Below, piece by piece: positions 32,294 through 43,898 of a stretch of DNA of 64,000 nucleotides. The notes under the pieces were generated by a model. That model ran no database searches. It worked only from the letters and a program-made list of their open reading frames with translations, and was not told the DNA's origin. The DNA comes from Ascoidea asiatica (lineage: Eukaryota > Ascomycota > Saccharomycetes > Ascoideales > Ascoideaceae), in contig BCKQ01000001.1 of the NCBI GenBank assembly GCA_001600695.1, forward strand, positions 1,200,362 to 1,264,361, read 5' to 3'. How positions within the stretch are numbered: the first letter of the stretch is position 1; each line of letters opens with the position of its first letter. Position numbers and translations under genes: made by a program.

Positions 32294-32356
32294 TAATTGA
32301 TGAAATTCGCGAAAAAACATGAATTAAGAAACACTATACACTTTTTGATGTAAATA

Positions 32357-32377
32357 TCATGTGACTGGTCATGTGAT
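32357..32377. promoter_or_regulatory. Paired TCATGTGA elements upstream of mitochondrial uL10m gene
   Basis: TCATGTGAC at 32357-32365 and TCATGTGAT at 32369-32377, about 190 bp before the ATG at 32568. CATGTGA is a variant E-box close to the CACGTGA found elsewhere in this window. Cbf1-type factors are linked to respiratory and ribosomal genes in several yeasts. The assignment is inference. Confidence 0.4.
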
Positions 32378-32567
32378 CTGCTTTTTTTTTGAGGATTGAA
32401 ATTTAATTTGTTGGTTGAAAGAGAAAATGAAGAAGTGAAATAAATAAAGATTGAAATGAAATGAATTGAATTGAATGAATGGACTTTAATGGACTTTAAG
32501 GGAATTGATATTATGTTTGGAGTAGAATTATTGGAGTAGAATTATTGGATAAGAAATAGATATTAAA

Positions 32568-33449
32568 ATGTTTAAATATTCAATTAAGAAAGAAATGAAT
32601 AATATCAAAAATGTTAATAAATTGTCAATATTAAATTTCTCACGTTCATATAAAATTTCAATTAAAAAAGATTTAAATAAAAGTAATAGTAAATTGAATG
32701 GTTTATTAAATATAAAAACAAAAACGAATAGTAATTATAATAATAATAATAATAATAATGGAGAATTAGAAAATATTAAGAAAAGAATAACTTTAAAACC
32801 ATTAGAATCTAGGAAAACATTTTTAATTGATTTTTATAAAGAAATTTTTAATAATGATATAATTTTATTTTTACATCATAATAATTTAACAAAATTTGAG
32901 AATAATAATTTTAGACATGAAATTTTAAAAATTACTTCAAATGAAGGTAATTTACATATTATTAGAAATAATTTATTTAAAGTTTTTTTAAAAAATCAAA
33001 ATTTAAAAGATCCAGCTGGTTTAAGAAATGAAAAAAATACAATTAAAAAATCTATTGAAAAAGACAATAATAATAATAATAATTTAAATTATAAGAAATT
33101 AAAGAAAATTATTAATGGACCAACATGTATAATAACATTTAAAGAGAATAAACCTGAATTAATTAAGAAATTAATTAATAAATTTTTAATTAATACAAAT
33201 GAAAAATTAATTTTAATTGGAGGTAAAATTGAAGATAAAATTTATAATTTAAAAGATTTAAATAAATTTAAATTATTAAATAATAAAATTCAATTACAAA
33301 ATGAATTAATTGGATTATTAAGTATTTTAAGTGGAATTGGATTAATTAAAACTTTACAATCAACATCAGAAAATTTATATTTAAATTTAAAAAGTCATGA
33401 AGATAATATTAATTCAAAAAAAGATGTTGATGTTAATGAGATTAAATAA
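32568..33449 (+). CDS. MRPL11: Mitochondrial large-subunit ribosomal protein uL10m
   Basis: Component of the mitoribosome stalk base. The protein is 293 aa with a basic, Ser/Arg/Lys-rich N-terminus (FSRSYKISIKK) suited to mitochondrial import. The L10-type fold follows: SRKTFLIDFYKEIFNNDIILFLHHNNL, then LKITSNEGNLHIIRNNLFKVFL, a Lys/Asn insertion, KIINGPTCIITF, KLILIGGKIEDKIYN, and helices LLSILSGIGLIKTLQS near the C-terminus. Order and spacing match bacterial L10 and yeast Mrpl11 (249 aa); the extra length comes from Asn/Lys insertions. Downstream are the (TA)n tract and convergent ADK1. Confidence 0.85.
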   Translation: MFKYSIKKEMNNIKNVNKLSILNFSRSYKISIKKDLNKSNSKLNGLLNIKTKTNSNYNNNNNNNGELENIKKRITLKPLESRKTFLIDFYKEIFNNDIILFLHHNNLTKFENNNFRHEILKITSNEGNLHIIRNNLFKVFLKNQNLKDPAGLRNEKNTIKKSIEKDNNNNNNLNYKKLKKIINGPTCIITFKENKPELIKKLINKFLINTNEKLILIGGKIEDKIYNLKDLNKFKLLNNKIQLQNELIGLLSILSGIGLIKTLQSTSENLYLNLKSHEDNINSKKDVDVNEIK

Positions 33450-33519
33450 ATATATAAAATAAGTAATTGAATATGTATGTAAATAGACTATTATAATAAA
33501 CTAAAATTATATTTTATCT

Positions 33520-33525
<6 letters not shown>

Positions 33526-33556
<31 letters not shown>
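33526..33556. repeat. (TA)n tract between convergent genes
   Basis: About 30 bp of alternating TA between the 3' ends of the uL10m and adenylate kinase genes. Confidence 0.8.
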
Positions 33557-33559
<3 letters not shown>

Positions 33560-33598
33560 ATATAATATTGTAGTATATAGTAGTATAATTGAGAACGT

Positions 33599-35357
<1,759 letters not shown>

Positions 35358-36050
35358 ATGTCTGATTCTGATCATTCTCATTCTCATAATCATAATCATA
35401 CTCATGATCATGAACATGAACATTCTAATGACCATTCTCATTCTCATAATGATTCTAATATTCATGATGAACATAATGAACAAAATGAACATAATCAATT
35501 CAATTCAATCTCAATTCCAGTTCCTGATAATTTAAATAATTATAATATTAATATTACTCCAATTAATCATAATCATATTCATAATCACTCTCATAATAAC
35601 TCTTATAATACATTCTCAAATACAAATTTCATAAATCCTACAAATATTTATAATCTAAATAATTCAAATGATATAGATCTTAATAATACTAATAATTCAA
35701 ATAATTTAAATAATTTAAATAATTTAAATAATTTTTCAAATCATTTAATAAATTTCTTTAATTATTTTTTACCATTTATAAAAAATAATTATTTTTTTAA
35801 AAATTATATACAATTTAATTTTTTTTTTTTAAAAAATTTATTATATAATTTATTCTCAAATAATGAAACAAAATCAATAACTCAATTTTTAATTTTAAAT
35901 TTTCTTTTTATGATAATTCAAATGATTTATTCATTTAAATCAAAATCTTTAGGTTTATTCTCTGATTCTTTACATATGTTATTAGATTGTTCTTCATTAT
36001 CTATTGGTTTATTTGCAAAATTTGTTTCAAAAGAAAATAAAAGTATTTTT

Positions 36051-36096
<46 letters not shown>

Positions 36097-37406
36097 TATC
36101 TAATAAGTTATCTAATAAAAATTCATTAAAATCAACTTCAACAGATTTAAATAATTTAAATTCAAAAAATGATATTTTATCTCAAATTTTAATATCAAAA
36201 TATCCTTTTGGTTTATCAAGAATTGAAAATTTAGCTGCTTTCATTAATGGAATTTTATTATTATCAATTGTTCAAGATATTTTTTTTCAATCAATTGATA
36301 GAATCTTTAATCCAGTTTCTTTAATTAATATTAATCAATTATTAATTGTTTCAACTTTAGGTTTATTAGTTAATTTAATTGGAATTTTTGCTTTTAATCA
36401 TGGTCATGATGGTCATTCTCATTCTCATTCACATTCTCATTCTCATTCTACTTCAAATGAACAAAATAATAATAATAGTAATAATGACGATAATATGCAT
36501 GGAATTTTTTTACATATTTTAGCAGATACTTTAGGTTCTGTTGGAGTTATTTTAAGTACATTATTATTAAAATTTTTTCCATATTTAAAATTCTTAGATC
36601 CAGTTTCTTCATTATTTATTATTGGTTTAATTTTTTTATCTTCTTTACCATTATTAAAAAATTCATGTTTTAATTTATTATTAGTCTTAGATGATAATGA
36701 AAAAATTAAAATTAATAATAATAATGGTTTTAATGAAAATAATTATCTTAATGCAGAAACTTTAATAAGAGAATTATTAAATGATTTATATGAATTACCT
36801 GGAGTTTCTAATTATTCTGTTGTTAGAATTTGGAAAGATACTGAATGTGAAGGTACTCATGATAATAATAATTGTGATAGTGATGATGAAGATTGTACTA
36901 TTGATTGTGATTCTGATAATGAAAATGATAATGAAAATGATCATAACCATAATCATTCTCACTTAAATGAAGAAAACTCTCATAAAGAATATTCTAACGA
37001 AGAACATTCTCATTCTCATAATTCAAATATAAAAGATACTCATACTAATAGTAATATACATAATCATAATCATAATCATATACATAATCATATACATAAT
37101 CATATACATAATCATGAAGAAGATCATGAACATACAAATGATGCAAATAGTAGTAATTTAATTGGATATATTCATATTCAATATTTAGATGGAGAAAATT
37201 CAACAATTATTAAAAAAAGATGTGAGAAATTAATTTTTGAGAAATATAGATTGAAATTATTTATTCAATTAGAAACAGAATCAAGTAATTGTTGGTGTAG
37301 AAATGGAACAATAAATCATCATCTGAATAGTAGTAGTAATAATAATAATAATAATAACAGTAATAGTTTTTTAAGAAAAAAGGAAAATTCTTCAATGTTT
37401 TTATAA
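35358..37406 (+). CDS. Cation diffusion facilitator zinc transporter, MSC2/ZnT5-7-like
   Basis: Moves zinc into the ER/Golgi lumen to keep the secretory pathway supplied; in yeast, Msc2 pairs with Zrg17. The protein is 682 aa with a His/Asn-rich N-terminus. The CDF core spans about 175-460 with six helices. Helix 2 carries FSDSLHMLLDCSSL and helix 5 HILADTLGSVGV, both with the HxxxD zinc site. The His loop HGHDGHSHSHSHSHSHS lies between helices 4 and 5. YPFGLSRIENLAAFING is typical of the ZnT5/ZnT7/Msc2 group. A His/Asp-rich C-terminal insertion (about 500-610) precedes a final soluble beta-alpha domain. Yeast Msc2 has extra N-terminal helices that I do not see here. Confidence 0.88.
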
Positions 37407-37470
37407 TAATTGTATTTAGTTATCACTTATATATTATATACTTAAATTAATAAATTAATTAATTAATTGA

Positions 37471-38169
37471 TTATAAATTTTCTTTTTTATTCTCTTTTTG
37501 ATCATTTTCTTTTGGTTCATTTTTATATTTTTCAATTAAATTATTAAATCTTAAAAGTACTGGAAATCCTTCAATAATTTGAAAAAAAGTCCATTCACTT
37601 TTAAAATCAAATGGAACTCTATAAAATTTTAATTTTGGTAATAAAATGAAATAAAATTCTAAAAAATGAAGAATAAATAATGTGAAAAAAATTATATTAC
37701 TTTTTTCTTTAAGATAATTTATAATTAATAATGAATTTTTAAAATTATTTAATTTTAAGAATTTTATTAATATAATTTCAAAAATTAAATTTGGATTAAA
37801 TTTCATAAGAATTATAATTATAGTTAAGAAAATTGAAAAAAATTCAATAAATTTACTTGGATATATAACATCTTGAATTTGAAAATGAGAAAAATTTCTT
37901 TTATTTGAAGAAAATTTTGCCATTTCTATTAATCTTTCTCTTGATTCTTTAATATCTTTTAATGGTGGATTAAATTGAATTAATTTTTTCATTTCATGTT
38001 CTGGTAAAGGTTGAAGATTAAATGAAATTGTGAAATAATCTAAATAAATTTCAGTCATTCTTATATTACTTAAATTTTTATCAATTGGAATACCTCCATA
38101 AACATTAAGATAATCCTCTAAAGCTAATTTATGATCTCTATTCATATGAGATAATATTCTTCTTTCCAT
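37471..38169 (-). CDS. DUF2470-domain membrane protein
   Basis: 232 aa. Residues 1-95 match the DUF2470 family, which shares a fold with haem-oxygenase-like/pyridoxamine-oxidase-like proteins: ERRILSHMNRDHKLALEDYL, TEIYLDYFTISF and FNPPLKDIKESRERLIEMAK. After a short linker come two or three hydrophobic segments (FIEFFSIFLTIIIILMKF; NIIFFTLFILHFLEFYFILL) and a charged Lys/Glu tail. Fungi have such DUF2470 integral membrane proteins with no assigned function. The His in SHMNRDH corresponds to the conserved domain start. It converges with the zinc-transporter gene, only 64 bp apart. Confidence 0.8.
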   Translation of the reverse strand: MERRILSHMNRDHKLALEDYLNVYGGIPIDKNLSNIRMTEIYLDYFTISFNLQPLPEHEMKKLIQFNPPLKDIKESRERLIEMAKFSSNKRNFSHFQIQDVIYPSKFIEFFSIFLTIIIILMKFNPNLIFEIILIKFLKLNNFKNSLLIINYLKEKSNIIFFTLFILHFLEFYFILLPKLKFYRVPFDFKSEWTFFQIIEGFPVLLRFNNLIEKYKNEPKENDQKENKKENL

Positions 38170-38994
38170 TTTGAAACTTGATTATTATTATTATTATTAT
38201 TATTATTTTTGTATCTTTCCTTGATTAATTACTTGTTTTCTGATCTATTATTGAAGACAGTTATTGATGTCAACTCAATTGAATATTTTATAATAGATAT
38301 GAAGTTCTATCAATTGATTAATGGTTCTTTAAATCCAAGATTATTAGAATAGTCTCATCAATATCATTATCATTATTATCATTATCATTATTATCATTAT
38401 ATCACTATTATCATTATTATTCTTTTATTAATCAAATCTCGTACAAATCCGAATTTTCACCCCAATTCCGCGGTAAATTTCCATGTATCGGATTATTAAA
38501 GTTTCCGCAAAGACCACTTTTATGGAACTTTTAAAACCTTAAATTTAAAACCAATTTAATGGTACTACCACTTACATGGTACTACCACCCCAAAGGTACT
38601 ACCACCCCACTGGCTCTCTATTTCTTCTTCTTTTTCTTCCCTCTCAAAATACGATTTGAGCCATGGCAAACTTGCTGCTAACACGAAACCTGCAAACGTT
38701 AACAGATAAATTATATCGACAATAAACAATAAGCTATTTTAACAACATTAACGTTACGTATTAAGCTGAACTGAATTAAATTTATATTTATATTTATATT
38801 TATATTTATATTAATTATTATCTATTTCATTTATCAATTACTGATTAATTATTGATTAATTATTGTTTATCATAAACAATTGCGATTAATATACTCTTGA
38901 TTTTCCAAATGTTCAAAAATTATCAGTTTATTAAAATATAATCTACAAATCACTTTTCAATTATAATAATTTCACTCGCTTTTTATAAAAAAAA
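38170..38994. promoter_or_regulatory. Bidirectional promoter between DUF2470 gene and GT34 gene
   Basis: Contains CATTATCATTATTATC tandem repeats (38360-38420), a GC-richer island at 38450-38720 with three GGTACTACCAC units (38559-38608) and a TTATATTTATA repeat (38779-38812). TTACGTAT near 38754 is one base off the TTACGTAA palindrome. No gene seen. Confidence 0.45.
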
Positions 38995-40338
38995 ATGCAT
39001 TTAGCCTTTCCTCAAAAACATTCAAAGACTAAATCAAAATCTTTCATACCTGTATCAAATAAATTTCCAAGATATAGGAAAAGAACTGTATTTTATTTAA
39101 CTTCAATAATAATATTCATAATATTTTATATAAATAAATATCATAATAATGATAATACTTCCTCAAGTTCTTCATATTCAAAATCAAATAAAATTTCTTC
39201 AGATTTAAATAATAGTAATAAAAATAAAAATTTACCAAAAGAACATGGAATTTATAAAGAAGAAATTTTAACTGATAATCAATTTATTTTTCCACCTGTT
39301 GAACATGCTCCATTCTTAAGAGAATTGACTTTAAGTAATTTATTTCATTCAAAAGCTGATAAAGATGGTAATTTACATTATGTTTATGAAGATGAATTAG
39401 ATCAATCTGAAAAAGATGAAATTAATAATGAAAAATTACAAGATATTAAAAATGATAACATTAATAATGAAGATGATCATTTTAAAATTGCAAAAGATGA
39501 CTTTATTAAACAAGGTAAATTAATTTATAATCATAATTCAAAAAAAAATAAAAATGGTAAAAATTTTCCAGAAGTTGTAATTGTAACTTCAATAGATTTT
39601 GAAAAATTTGAATTAACACATTTAACTAAAATTATTCAAAATAGATTAAATTATTCAAAAGCAAGAAATTATGGTTTTTATTGTAGATGGGTACAAGAAT
39701 TTATACCAATTTTACAAAAATTTAATTCAAATAAAAATTGGGCAAAATTAATGTTAATGAGAGCTGCAATGCATTCATTTCCAAATTCAAAATATTTTTG
39801 GTATATTGATCAAGATTCTGTAATAATGAGATATGATATTGATATTATTGAATATTTATTAAAACCAGAATCTTTAGATTCTTTAATCTTAAGAGATCAA
39901 CCAATTTTACCACCAAATGGTGCAATTCATACTTATAAAAATATTAATCCAAATGATATAAGATTTTTAATAACTCAAAATGGTAATTTATTAGATATAA
40001 ATTCATTTATAATTATTAATGATATTTATGGTAAAACACTTTTAGAATTTTGGCAAGATGATTTATTAAGAAAATATCCAAATTTTCAAATGTTACCAGA
40101 AAATGCTTTATCACATATTTTACAATGGCATCCAGTTTTACTTTCAAAAACTGCAATTTTACCTCCAAGAACTATAGCTGCTTTACATTCTGCAATTCAA
40201 TTACCAAATGATGGTGATCATATACATTATTCAACTGGTGATTTAATTGTAAGTTTAAAAGATTGTGAACAAAGAAAAACTTGTGAAGCTGAATTTGATT
40301 TATATTTTCAAAAAATTGATAATAATAAAATAAATTAA
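38995..40338 (+). CDS. MNN11: Golgi alpha-1,6-mannosyltransferase, GT34 family (MNN11/MNN10-like)
   Basis: Elongates the N-glycan outer-chain mannan backbone as part of the M-Pol II complex. The protein is 447 aa, type II: short basic cytosolic tail, one membrane anchor at about 31-49 (TVFYLTSIIIFIIFYINKY), an Asn/Ser-rich stem, then the catalytic domain. GT34 motifs: VIVTSIDFEKFE, NYGFYCRWVQEF, WAKLMLMRAAMHSFPNSKYF, the metal-binding DxD in YIDQDSVIM (about 272), and ILPPRTIAALHS near the C-terminus followed by HYSTGDLIVSLKDC. The closest recollected match is Mnn11 rather than Mnn10 because of overall length, but I cannot align them here. Confidence 0.87.
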   Translation: MHLAFPQKHSKTKSKSFIPVSNKFPRYRKRTVFYLTSIIIFIIFYINKYHNNDNTSSSSSYSKSNKISSDLNNSNKNKNLPKEHGIYKEEILTDNQFIFPPVEHAPFLRELTLSNLFHSKADKDGNLHYVYEDELDQSEKDEINNEKLQDIKNDNINNEDDHFKIAKDDFIKQGKLIYNHNSKKNKNGKNFPEVVIVTSIDFEKFELTHLTKIIQNRLNYSKARNYGFYCRWVQEFIPILQKFNSNKNWAKLMLMRAAMHSFPNSKYFWYIDQDSVIMRYDIDIIEYLLKPESLDSLILRDQPILPPNGAIHTYKNINPNDIRFLITQNGNLLDINSFIIINDIYGKTLLEFWQDDLLRKYPNFQMLPENALSHILQWHPVLLSKTAILPPRTIAALHSAIQLPNDGDHIHYSTGDLIVSLKDCEQRKTCEAEFDLYFQKIDNNKIN

Positions 40339-40617
40339 TTAAATTTATACAGTATATAATATATTTTTTTCTTATTCTTTAATAAATTTATATCTATCTT
40401 ACATTTAATCGAATTAGTAAAGTAAAATAAGTTAATCTTAGAGAATTATTTAATATACAATATAATTTTTTTTAGAAGTAAAATTAACTTTTTTGATTGA
40501 TTAAAAAATAAGTTATAATTTTTTCTTTTTTTAATATAAAATCTATTTAAATAATATTTAGTATATAATATTTAATATTTAATAATATTTAAAAAGATAA
40601 TAGTATTAAAAATTAAC
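40339..40617. other. Convergent spacer before RPS9
   Basis: 280 bp of AT-rich sequence with TTTAATATTTAATAATATTT repeats between the 3' ends of the mannosyltransferase and RPS9 genes. No gene. Confidence 0.5.
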
Positions 40618-41816
40618 TTATTCTTCATCTTCTTCTTCAGCAGCTTCAGAACCTTTGTTAGCACTTTTTCTTGCAACACGACCTGGTCTACCACCACCTA
40701 ATGGAGAAGTTGAAGAATAATCAATATATTTTTGAGAATCTAATCTAACCATAAAAGATGGAATATTAACAATTTGTTTACCAACAGCAATATGTCTTTG
40801 AGAAATTAAAACTCTTGCATGATGAATAGAATTTGCTAAACCTGCTTTAAATACTTGAGTTTGTAATCTTCTTTCTAAGAAATCTTCAGTTCTTAAAGCT
40901 AAAACATAATCTAATTTTCTTTTATCTTCAGATAAAACACCTAATCTAACTAATCTTCTAATTAAAGCATTACCTTCAAATAATCTTTTTGGATCTTTTT
41001 CATCTCTTGTTAATAAATCTCTTGCAGCTCTTCTAATTTTTGATAATTGAAAAGAAATTCTATAAATTTCTCTTTTATTTTTTAAACCATATTCACCAGC
41101 TAATTTTAATTCTGCATCTAAACGAGCAGATTCATAAGGACGTTTTGGAACGGAATAAGTTTTTGAGTATGTTCTTGGAGCACCTAGATAAATAATAAAA
41201 AGAATGTTAGAATATTTATAATCTTTATAAAAAAAGTTAAGATTTATATTATAGATTACATTAATAATACATTATAAGAGATAATGAAAATAATGTTGAA
41301 ATATATGAAAAAAAGAAATATAAAATTTTGATAGAATATTAGGAATAAAAACAGTGACTGAATCATATGTATGTATATATGTGTACTTTGATATATGATC
41401 AATATGAAATTATGTAATAATTCTAAGAAAATTTAAATAAATTAAAATTCATACTGATTAATGAGATTTTTTAAATTCATTCTTATTTAAATGAAATGAT
41501 AAATTATTTTTCATATATAAATGAACTAGCAAAGTAAATATAAATATAACAACTTATAAAACTTCAAATTTTTTTGACAATCTACTTGAAATTTTTCAAA
41601 TAAACCATCTTTCATCCTTTAAAGATAATTTTATTTGACTGAAGAAAGAGTTGAAATAAATCTAGTCATTATACAGTTTTTTTTTGCACTTTTATTTTTA
41701 TTAAAATCAAATTATTCTTTATTATGGATTTGAATTTTTTTTAATTTGATTTTTAAATATAATTTCAATATTATTCTTCAATATCTAGTTTTAGATTAAC
41801 TATACGTACGAGGCAT
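40618..41816 (-). CDS. RPS9: 40S ribosomal protein uS4 (RPS9), spliced: exons 41810-41816 and 40618-41183
   Basis: Structural 40S protein near the decoding centre. Exon 2, read on the minus strand, gives [20 protein letters not shown], then [20 protein letters not shown], the S4 RNA-binding part ([38 protein letters not shown]) and [20 protein letters not shown] with an acidic end (EEEDEE). Exon 1 is only ATGCCTC; with the GT that opens exon 2 it completes Met-Pro-Arg, as in S. cerevisiae RPS9, which also has a 7-nt first exon. Total 573 nt, 190 aa plus stop, no frame break. It carries few Asn codons and less AT bias, as expected for a highly expressed gene. Without the intron no full-length frame exists. 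Confidence 0.93.
41184..41809 (-). other. Spliceosomal intron of RPS9 (626 nt)
   Basis: On the minus strand the 5' splice site reads GTACGT (41809 down to 41804), a variant of yeast GTATGT. The branch-point candidate is TTCTAAC at 41212-41206, 22 nt before the 3' site, compared with canonical TACTAAC. The 3' site is TATCTAG ending at 41184, after a T-rich stretch. The intron interior is AT-rich with no frame or recognisable snoRNA. Position after codon 2 matches the S. cerevisiae RPS9 intron. Confidence 0.85.
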
Positions 41817-42792
41817 ATTGAATTAATTTTTTCCTTTTAATGATATTATTGAAGATAATAATTGTCCTTATTGGTGATAAAAGATTTAATCAATTACTAA
41901 ATAATAGATATACTTTTTTTAAAATTTCAATAATTCAATAATTCTGTAATTCAATGATTCTGTAATTTAGGTAATGGAAGTTGAGAAAAGTGAAGAATAA
42001 TGGAAATTCATGAAGAAAAAAGGTACTTTTTGGATAAATTCTATATTATTAAGGTATTCTTTATGTTTAATGTATGTATTGTTTGGTTTTTAATACTTTT
42101 TGAACAGGTCTTTCAGCACACCTCCTGAGTTTTCACTGGAAATCTTGACGAAAAACAGCATAAATAAAGAAGACGGAGGAGCAAGCTGGTTACGAGCACG
42201 AAAATAAGCCAGGTAAAGCTGTGACTGCTTTTTAATAAAAGTATTTTCACGTGATCTATACAATTGGCAAATACTGCAACACACTGCATAACATATCCTA
42301 TATTTGTGATGGTGTCAAGACATGTTTTACTCAAATACAGGACAGGACAGAATTGCAATACTTTTTCAGGGTCCTTATCACAGGCAAATAACGTGGCGCT
42401 GAGTGGCAAGTGAACTGGTTTGAGTTCGAGAAGTTTGAAAAGTTTAAAAGTGCTCGGCGGAGTTCAACTGCTTGTACTTGGAGAGGGAGCCAAAGCAGAA
42501 ATAATGAAAGAGATGAAGCTGATTGTGATAAGACTAAAATATGATTGTTTCTAAGACTGCTTCTATGACATTGACTGGCAGAACTGAAATATGGGATAAT
42601 GGAATAATTGTTTGATTCTTTGAGTCAAAACCTTGAATGTGAATTCTCGATTTAAAAAATTGTATTTATATCTTCATTTATTTTGATAATTCTTATTTCA
42701 TTTCCGTTTATATCCATCCATTTAATAAAAGCAATTAACTCTATAAAATATTAAAAGAATATATTATCAAATAAAGTATTAGATTGAAACAA
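41817..42792. promoter_or_regulatory. Bidirectional region between RPS9 and the first Rho-like GTPase gene
   Basis: About 980 bp, GC-richer at 42100-42520. It holds TCACGTGA at 42247-42254, about 430 bp upstream of RPS9, a Cbf1-type core; Cbf1 with Tbf1 controls ribosomal protein genes in Candida. Also present is the 33-bp element at 42621-42653 that recurs before the second GTPase. Overlapping short frames at 42090-42409 show no family resemblance. Confidence 0.45.
42621..42653 (+). promoter_or_regulatory. Upstream element shared by the tandem Rho-like genes (copy A)
   Basis: 33 bp ending GTGAATTCTCGATTT, 140 bp before the ATG at 42793. Copy B is at 43737-43769. 28 of 33 positions agree, including the 13-bp run AGTCAAAACC plus flanks and the whole 15-bp end. 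A promoter element or a relic of the duplication. Confidence 0.6.
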
Positions 42793-43398
42793 ATGGCAAA
42801 ATCAAATATATCGAAATTATCTAAAGTAGTTTTAGTTGGAGATGATGGAGTTGGTAAAACAAGTTTAGCAGTAAGATTAGCAAATAATACATATCTAGGA
42901 TCATATAAACCTTGTGTATTTGATGATTTAGAAACATCTGTTTATATAGATGATAATAATCAAGTATCTATAAAGATTTGTGATACTGCAGCTCAAGAAG
43001 ATTTTGATAGAATAAGACCATTAATATATCCTGATACAAATATTATTTTAATTTGTTATTCAATTGATAATATGAATTCATTTTCAAATATTAAAGAACA
43101 ATGGATTCCTGAAATCGAAAACTTTTGTCCAGATATTCCAATAATTTTAGTTGCTTGTAAAAATGATTTAATAAATGATAATTTCAAAGCTTTAATTCCT
43201 AATAATTTTGGAGAATCATTATCTGACGACTTACAATTTGCTGATTTTTTTCCGATAAGTTCAAAAACTGGTGAAGGTATTCAGGATTTATTAATGAAAA
43301 TTGGTAAATTAGCTTATGAAGATCAATTACTCAAACTTCGTAATAAGAAGAACAATGGCCAAAGTAAAAGAAAGAAAAAAGAATGTATTGTTCTTTGA
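42793..43398 (+). CDS. Divergent Rho-family GTPase paralogue with altered switch residues
   Basis: 201 aa from the ATG at 42793 (an in-frame TTG at 42784 is unlikely). The Ras-like fold is present: P-loop GDDGVGKTS at 16-24, CKND for N/TKxD, SSKTGEG near the end, and a polybasic CAAX tail KRKKKECIVL predicting geranylgeranylation and membrane attachment. Two near-invariant positions differ: the switch-I Thr is Cys41 (YKPCVFDD instead of YxPTVFD/E) and the switch-II DTAGQE reads DTAAQE (Gly to Ala67). Trp before DTAG is also Cys. These sites coordinate Mg2+ and gamma-phosphate, so switching is probably impaired. It is a tandem duplicate of the gene at 43899. Confidence 0.85.
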   Translation: MAKSNISKLSKVVLVGDDGVGKTSLAVRLANNTYLGSYKPCVFDDLETSVYIDDNNQVSIKICDTAAQEDFDRIRPLIYPDTNIILICYSIDNMNSFSNIKEQWIPEIENFCPDIPIILVACKNDLINDNFKALIPNNFGESLSDDLQFADFFPISSKTGEGIQDLLMKIGKLAYEDQLLKLRNKKNNGQSKRKKKECIVL

Positions 43399-43898
43399 AT
43401 ATTACAGTAATTAATAATGCTAATAGCTAAACTTGCAAAAAGGCGATGTGTGGCTAGTAAAAGGGTGGGGGCTGAGCTCGAAAACCTTGAAAGTTTCTGA
43501 TTTTCCCAAGTTCAGGGATCCAATTGATTTATTGCACATTGATTAAATAGAATAAATAGTAAGTTACAGTAATGCTTCTTTAGAGCTAGCCGAAACAAGA
43601 ACTAGAATTAAACCTACTTTTACAATTGTTACCAGTGAAATGTTTTGCCACTCAGAAATAAACCGAAATAATTGATGAATTCATTTTTATTGGTGACAGA
43701 ATGAAAATTATAAATTACTTCAATGGTTTCATCTTCGGAGTCAAAACCCTCAGAGTGAATTCTCGATTTTTTTAACAAATATACAAGAATATCTCAATTT
43801 CTTTCACTTTTTTTTTCATTTCAATTTATATAAATTATATAAATTTACTCAATAAACAATTAAAGTATTGAAATAATATAAAATAAAATCATAAAATC
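43399..43898. promoter_or_regulatory. Intergenic region between the tandem GTPase genes
   Basis: 500 bp containing a short GC-richer patch (43435-43500) and, at 43737-43769, the second copy of the shared upstream element. No gene seen. Confidence 0.5.
43737..43769 (+). promoter_or_regulatory. Upstream element shared by the tandem Rho-like genes (copy B)
   Basis: Second copy of the 33-bp element, 130 bp before the ATG at 43899; ends GTGAATTCTCGATTT exactly as in copy A. Confidence 0.6.

Noticed and set aside
42090-42409. Short minus-strand frames between RPS9 and the GTPase pair
   Set aside because: Overlap each other in different frames, no family match; RPS9 exon 1 shows that the region is its promoter.
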